Shown here piece by piece: positions 62,116 to 64,000 of a stretch of DNA of 64,000 bases (position 1 is the stretch's first letter; each line of letters opens with the position of its first letter). The stretch is from positions 1 through 64,000 of the forward strand of contig NZ_RHOG01000011.1 in the NCBI RefSeq assembly GCF_003946405.1, given 5' to 3'. The notes under the pieces are model-generated. The model was not told where the DNA came from, searched no databases, and saw nothing but the letters and a program-made list of their open reading frames with translations. Both the position numbers and the translations under genes were made by a program. Source of the stretch: Lacticaseibacillus yichunensis. GTDB taxonomy: Bacteria; Bacillota; Bacilli; Lactobacillales; Lactobacillaceae.

Positions 62116-62204
62116 TTGAGATCCGCCGCACTTGCGACGATCTCTTGTTTTGCCTTCACAAGCTCAGTGGTTTCATCCTCTGAGCGACTTCTCACCATGG
62201 CCAT
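62112..62204 (-). CDS. Small ORF (30 aa) with good ribosome site
   Basis: ATG 62204 has GAGGTGATC upstream, a strong match to the anti-SD sequence. The product MAMVRSRSEDETTELVKAKQ... is charged and helical, ending SAADLK at TAG. Could be a real microprotein or the 5-prime piece of the broken membrane-protein gene. Confidence 0.35.
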   Translation of the reverse strand: MAMVRSRSEDETTELVKAKQEIVASAADLK

Positions 62205-62317
62205 TTCGATCACCTCGACCAAAGGCTCAACGCATCAACTAGGTGGCGCGACTTTCTGTATGTGACCTAAGTGTACCCCCCGCCACAAATTAGCAAAGCC
62301 CCTAGGTACCCGGCAAA

Positions 62318-62333
62318 TGTTTCGCGTGAAACA
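62318..62333. promoter_or_regulatory. parS-like site
   Basis: TGTTTCGCGTGAAACA differs at one position from the ParB-binding palindrome TGTTTCACGTGAAACA. It lies in the gap just past yesN. Confidence 0.55.
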
Positions 62334-62352
62334 TCACGTCACGACCCGCCGC

Positions 62353-63888
62353 TCACTTACCCCCGCTGTTTTTCCGCCGGTAGCCCATCGGCGTCATGCC
62401 GGTCTCGCGCTTGAAGAGCCGGGTGAAATAAGAGAAGTTCGTATAACCGAGCGACTCGGCGATCTGGTTGATCGGCTGGGCGGAGCTGGCCACCAATTCC
62501 TCGGCCATGGTGATGCGGCGACGAATGATGTAATTGGTCATCGAAATGCCAAACTCGTCCTTGAACAACTTGGCCGAGTAATCCGGATTGAGGTAGACGA
62601 TCTCCGCGAGATTGTCGCGGGTGAGCTCCTCATTGAGATGATGGTCGATGTATTTTTGAAACTGGCGCGCCACGCTGATGCTCGAATCGGCGAACTTGGC
62701 GTAGGAGAACGCCTCCCCGCAGACATACGCGACAAAGTCCAAGAGCATCTCCACGCTCGTCAGCGAGTTGTAATACATCGTGGTGTAATCCCGGCTGAAA
62801 AACAGCTTGTGGGCCTGGACATTGTGACGCTGCAACTGAACGTAGATCTGCTGGACCAGATCCTCGCGAAAATTGCGCATCGTGTGCTTGCTCAGCCGGT
62901 GCTCGCGCTCACAGCCTGTCAGATACTCGCGGCAATAGGTAAGCAGCGCCGCTTGATCCTTGCGCTCGATCTCCTGGCCGATCACCGCCAGCGACGGCTC
63001 CACATATTCGACTTGGCTTGGATGATAGTCGCTCAATAAATTGATGCTATTGCGGTGCACCGCCATTTGCCGGACCATATTGGCCAGCCGGGCAACCACG
63101 GCGCGAATTTTATCCCGGGGCGTGATCGTGCTGATGTAGATCGCGGCATTGACGTTTTCCGCATTGATGGTGCGCTTGATTGCCTGGCCCAGCGCCAGAT
63201 GCCGGGTCTGCAGGTCCTGAAAAAGCTGGTCGTCCTTTGCCATCTCGTAGACGAAGATCAGCTGCTCGTCCCGTTCAAAAATATAGGTCAACGCATGCAG
63301 GCCGTCGTGCTCCGGCGGCAGCGCATTTTTATCCAGCAAATGATGTAGGATCTGGCCATCGCGCTGACGCTCCGGTTGCACCGCCGCAAACAGATAATAC
63401 GAGGCGTCATCCGGCAACAGTTGATCCAGCGGCTTGGTCGGCTCAAAGAAGATCTGTTGCCAGCGCTGGCGCACCTCAGCCTTGGATTCCCCATGCCGTT
63501 CTTTGTGCTGATCTTGGCGAATCTTGGCCACCGCTTTTTCGATGACCGGGGTGAATTTGGCCGGCACGACCGGCTTGAGATAATAGTCAAAGGATTTGAG
63601 CTCGATCGCCTTTTGCGCGTAATTGAAGTCGGCGTAATTCGTCAGGAAAATAAATTCCGGGGCCGGGCGATCGCGCTCACGGACCCAAGCCAACAGGTCA
63701 AGGCCACTGCCCTGGGGCATCTCGATGTCCGAGATCACCAGGTCGATGTCCTCCCCTTCGAGCACCGCCTGGGCCTGGCGCATGTTGTAGGCGGTCAAAA
63801 CGCCGCTAAACCCTAAGCTCGCCCAGTCCATCGTCGTTTTCATCACATTGATCACGTAACGGTCATCATCGACCAGCAGCACTTTCAT
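62353..63888 (-). CDS. YesN-type response regulator with AraC DNA-binding domain
   Basis: 511 residues. Receiver domain 1-125 with phosphorylated D54 (VISDIEMP) and acidic pocket D7-D9; linker of about 280 residues; AraC double helix-turn-helix at 410-505 (NLAEIVYLNPDYSAKLFKDEFG .. GYTNFSYFTRLFKRETGMTP). These regulators control Lpl-type importers and YesL genes. It overlaps the upstream histidine kinase gene by 23 nt. No terminator is obvious downstream. Confidence 0.92.
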   Translation of the reverse strand: MKVLLVDDDRYVINVMKTTMDWASLGFSGVLTAYNMRQAQAVLEGEDIDLVISDIEMPQGSGLDLLAWVRERDRPAPEFIFLTNYADFNYAQKAIELKSFDYYLKPVVPAKFTPVIEKAVAKIRQDQHKERHGESKAEVRQRWQQIFFEPTKPLDQLLPDDASYYLFAAVQPERQRDGQILHHLLDKNALPPEHDGLHALTYIFERDEQLIFVYEMAKDDQLFQDLQTRHLALGQAIKRTINAENVNAAIYISTITPRDKIRAVVARLANMVRQMAVHRNSINLLSDYHPSQVEYVEPSLAVIGQEIERKDQAALLTYCREYLTGCEREHRLSKHTMRNFREDLVQQIYVQLQRHNVQAHKLFFSRDYTTMYYNSLTSVEMLLDFVAYVCGEAFSYAKFADSSISVARQFQKYIDHHLNEELTRDNLAEIVYLNPDYSAKLFKDEFGISMTNYIIRRRITMAEELVASSAQPINQIAESLGYTNFSYFTRLFKRETGMTPMGYRRKNSGGK

Positions 63889-64000
63889 CGCGATTCTCCC
63901 CCTTTACCGCGCGCTGAATCGGCAGCTCTAGCGTCGTGCAGGCGCCGCCGTTTTTCAGATTCTCGAGCTTCAGATGATACGTGTGGTTGTATAGCAGATC
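63866..64000 (-). CDS. YesM-type sensor histidine kinase, C-terminal fragment
   Basis: The window edge cuts the gene; 44 codons remain. The C-terminus NHTYHLKLENLKNGGACTTLELPIQ matches the end of the ATPase domain of YesM-type kinases. The stop (63866) overlaps the response regulator gene. Confidence 0.7.
   Translation of the reverse strand, partial: DLLYNHTYHLKLENLKNGGACTTLELPIQRAVKGENRDESAAGR

Overview
The window looks like the chromosome of a Gram-positive, low-oxygen sugar fermenter of the Lactobacillaceae. By eye it is about 55% GC. It has strong AGGAGG-type ribosome sites, LPxTG pili with a class C sortase, CcpA-type cre boxes, a NagE-type PTS, and Lpl/YesMN-type sugar import without a local ATPase. 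The relatively high GC suggests a Schleiferilactobacillus- or Lacticaseibacillus-like genus, which is an inference. Almost the whole window is accessory carbohydrate catabolism, punctuated by non-coding RNAs, a pilus operon and repeats.

Layout. 1-1000: a structured RNA with its own promoter, and a TxpA-like toxin with a convergent antisense RNA. 1046-3951: a HAD hydrolase, a long palindrome and a complete IS200/IS605 element (tnpA, tnpB). 4082-7114: a GH31 alpha-xylosidase/glucosidase divergent from its AraC regulator. 7296-15645: the L-arabinose regulon (GH51, GH27, araR, araD, araA, araB) with two AraR-like boxes. 15807-22501: a tightly packed operon GH29 - esterase - ROK kinase - GH1 - GH42. 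22739-27176: an Lpl-type ABC importer (two permeases and a lipoprotein) divergent from a YesL-like protein. 27258-35695: the xylose regulon xylR, xylA, xylB, GH43, GH3. 36133-36576: a small hypothetical. 36702-43794: a three-pilin plus sortase operon preceded by a leader peptide and terminator. 44134-45143: a hypothetical pair. 45423-49642: galM, nagE with two dre-like operators, and a PepSY lipoprotein. 49697-51865: a NusG_II-like protein, an acyltransferase-like protein and an SGNH hydrolase. 51894-52303: a structured RNA of about 375 nt from a near-consensus promoter. 53364-59056: sulfatase, GH29B fucosidase and a GH123-like (DUF4091) protein under an AraC regulator. 59519-60988: an orphan binding lipoprotein. 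61142-61357: a candidate CcpA-controlled small RNA. 61456-61852: tandem hairpin repeats. 61850-64000: a broken membrane-protein locus, a parS-like site and a YesN/YesM two-component system cut by the window edge.

How it fits together. The glycosidases have no secretion signals, so they appear to act on oligosaccharides already imported by the Lpl-type transporter. The combination of alpha-xylosidase, alpha-fucosidase, GH42 galactosidase, GH1/GH3 glucosidases and an acetyl-esterase-like protein matches the decorations of fucosylated, acetylated xyloglucan. Released xylose and arabinose would enter the xylAB and araBAD routes in the same window. A separate operon (sulfatase, GH29B, GH123-like) points to sulfated, fucosylated, GalNAc-containing glycans such as host mucin.

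The most interesting items are the attenuator-like leader peptide before the pilus operon, three candidate stand-alone RNAs, the type I toxin-antitoxin-like locus, a hairpin repeat family with compensatory stem changes, and the putative xyloglucan regulon. All functional calls rest on motif recognition by eye; no database search was run.
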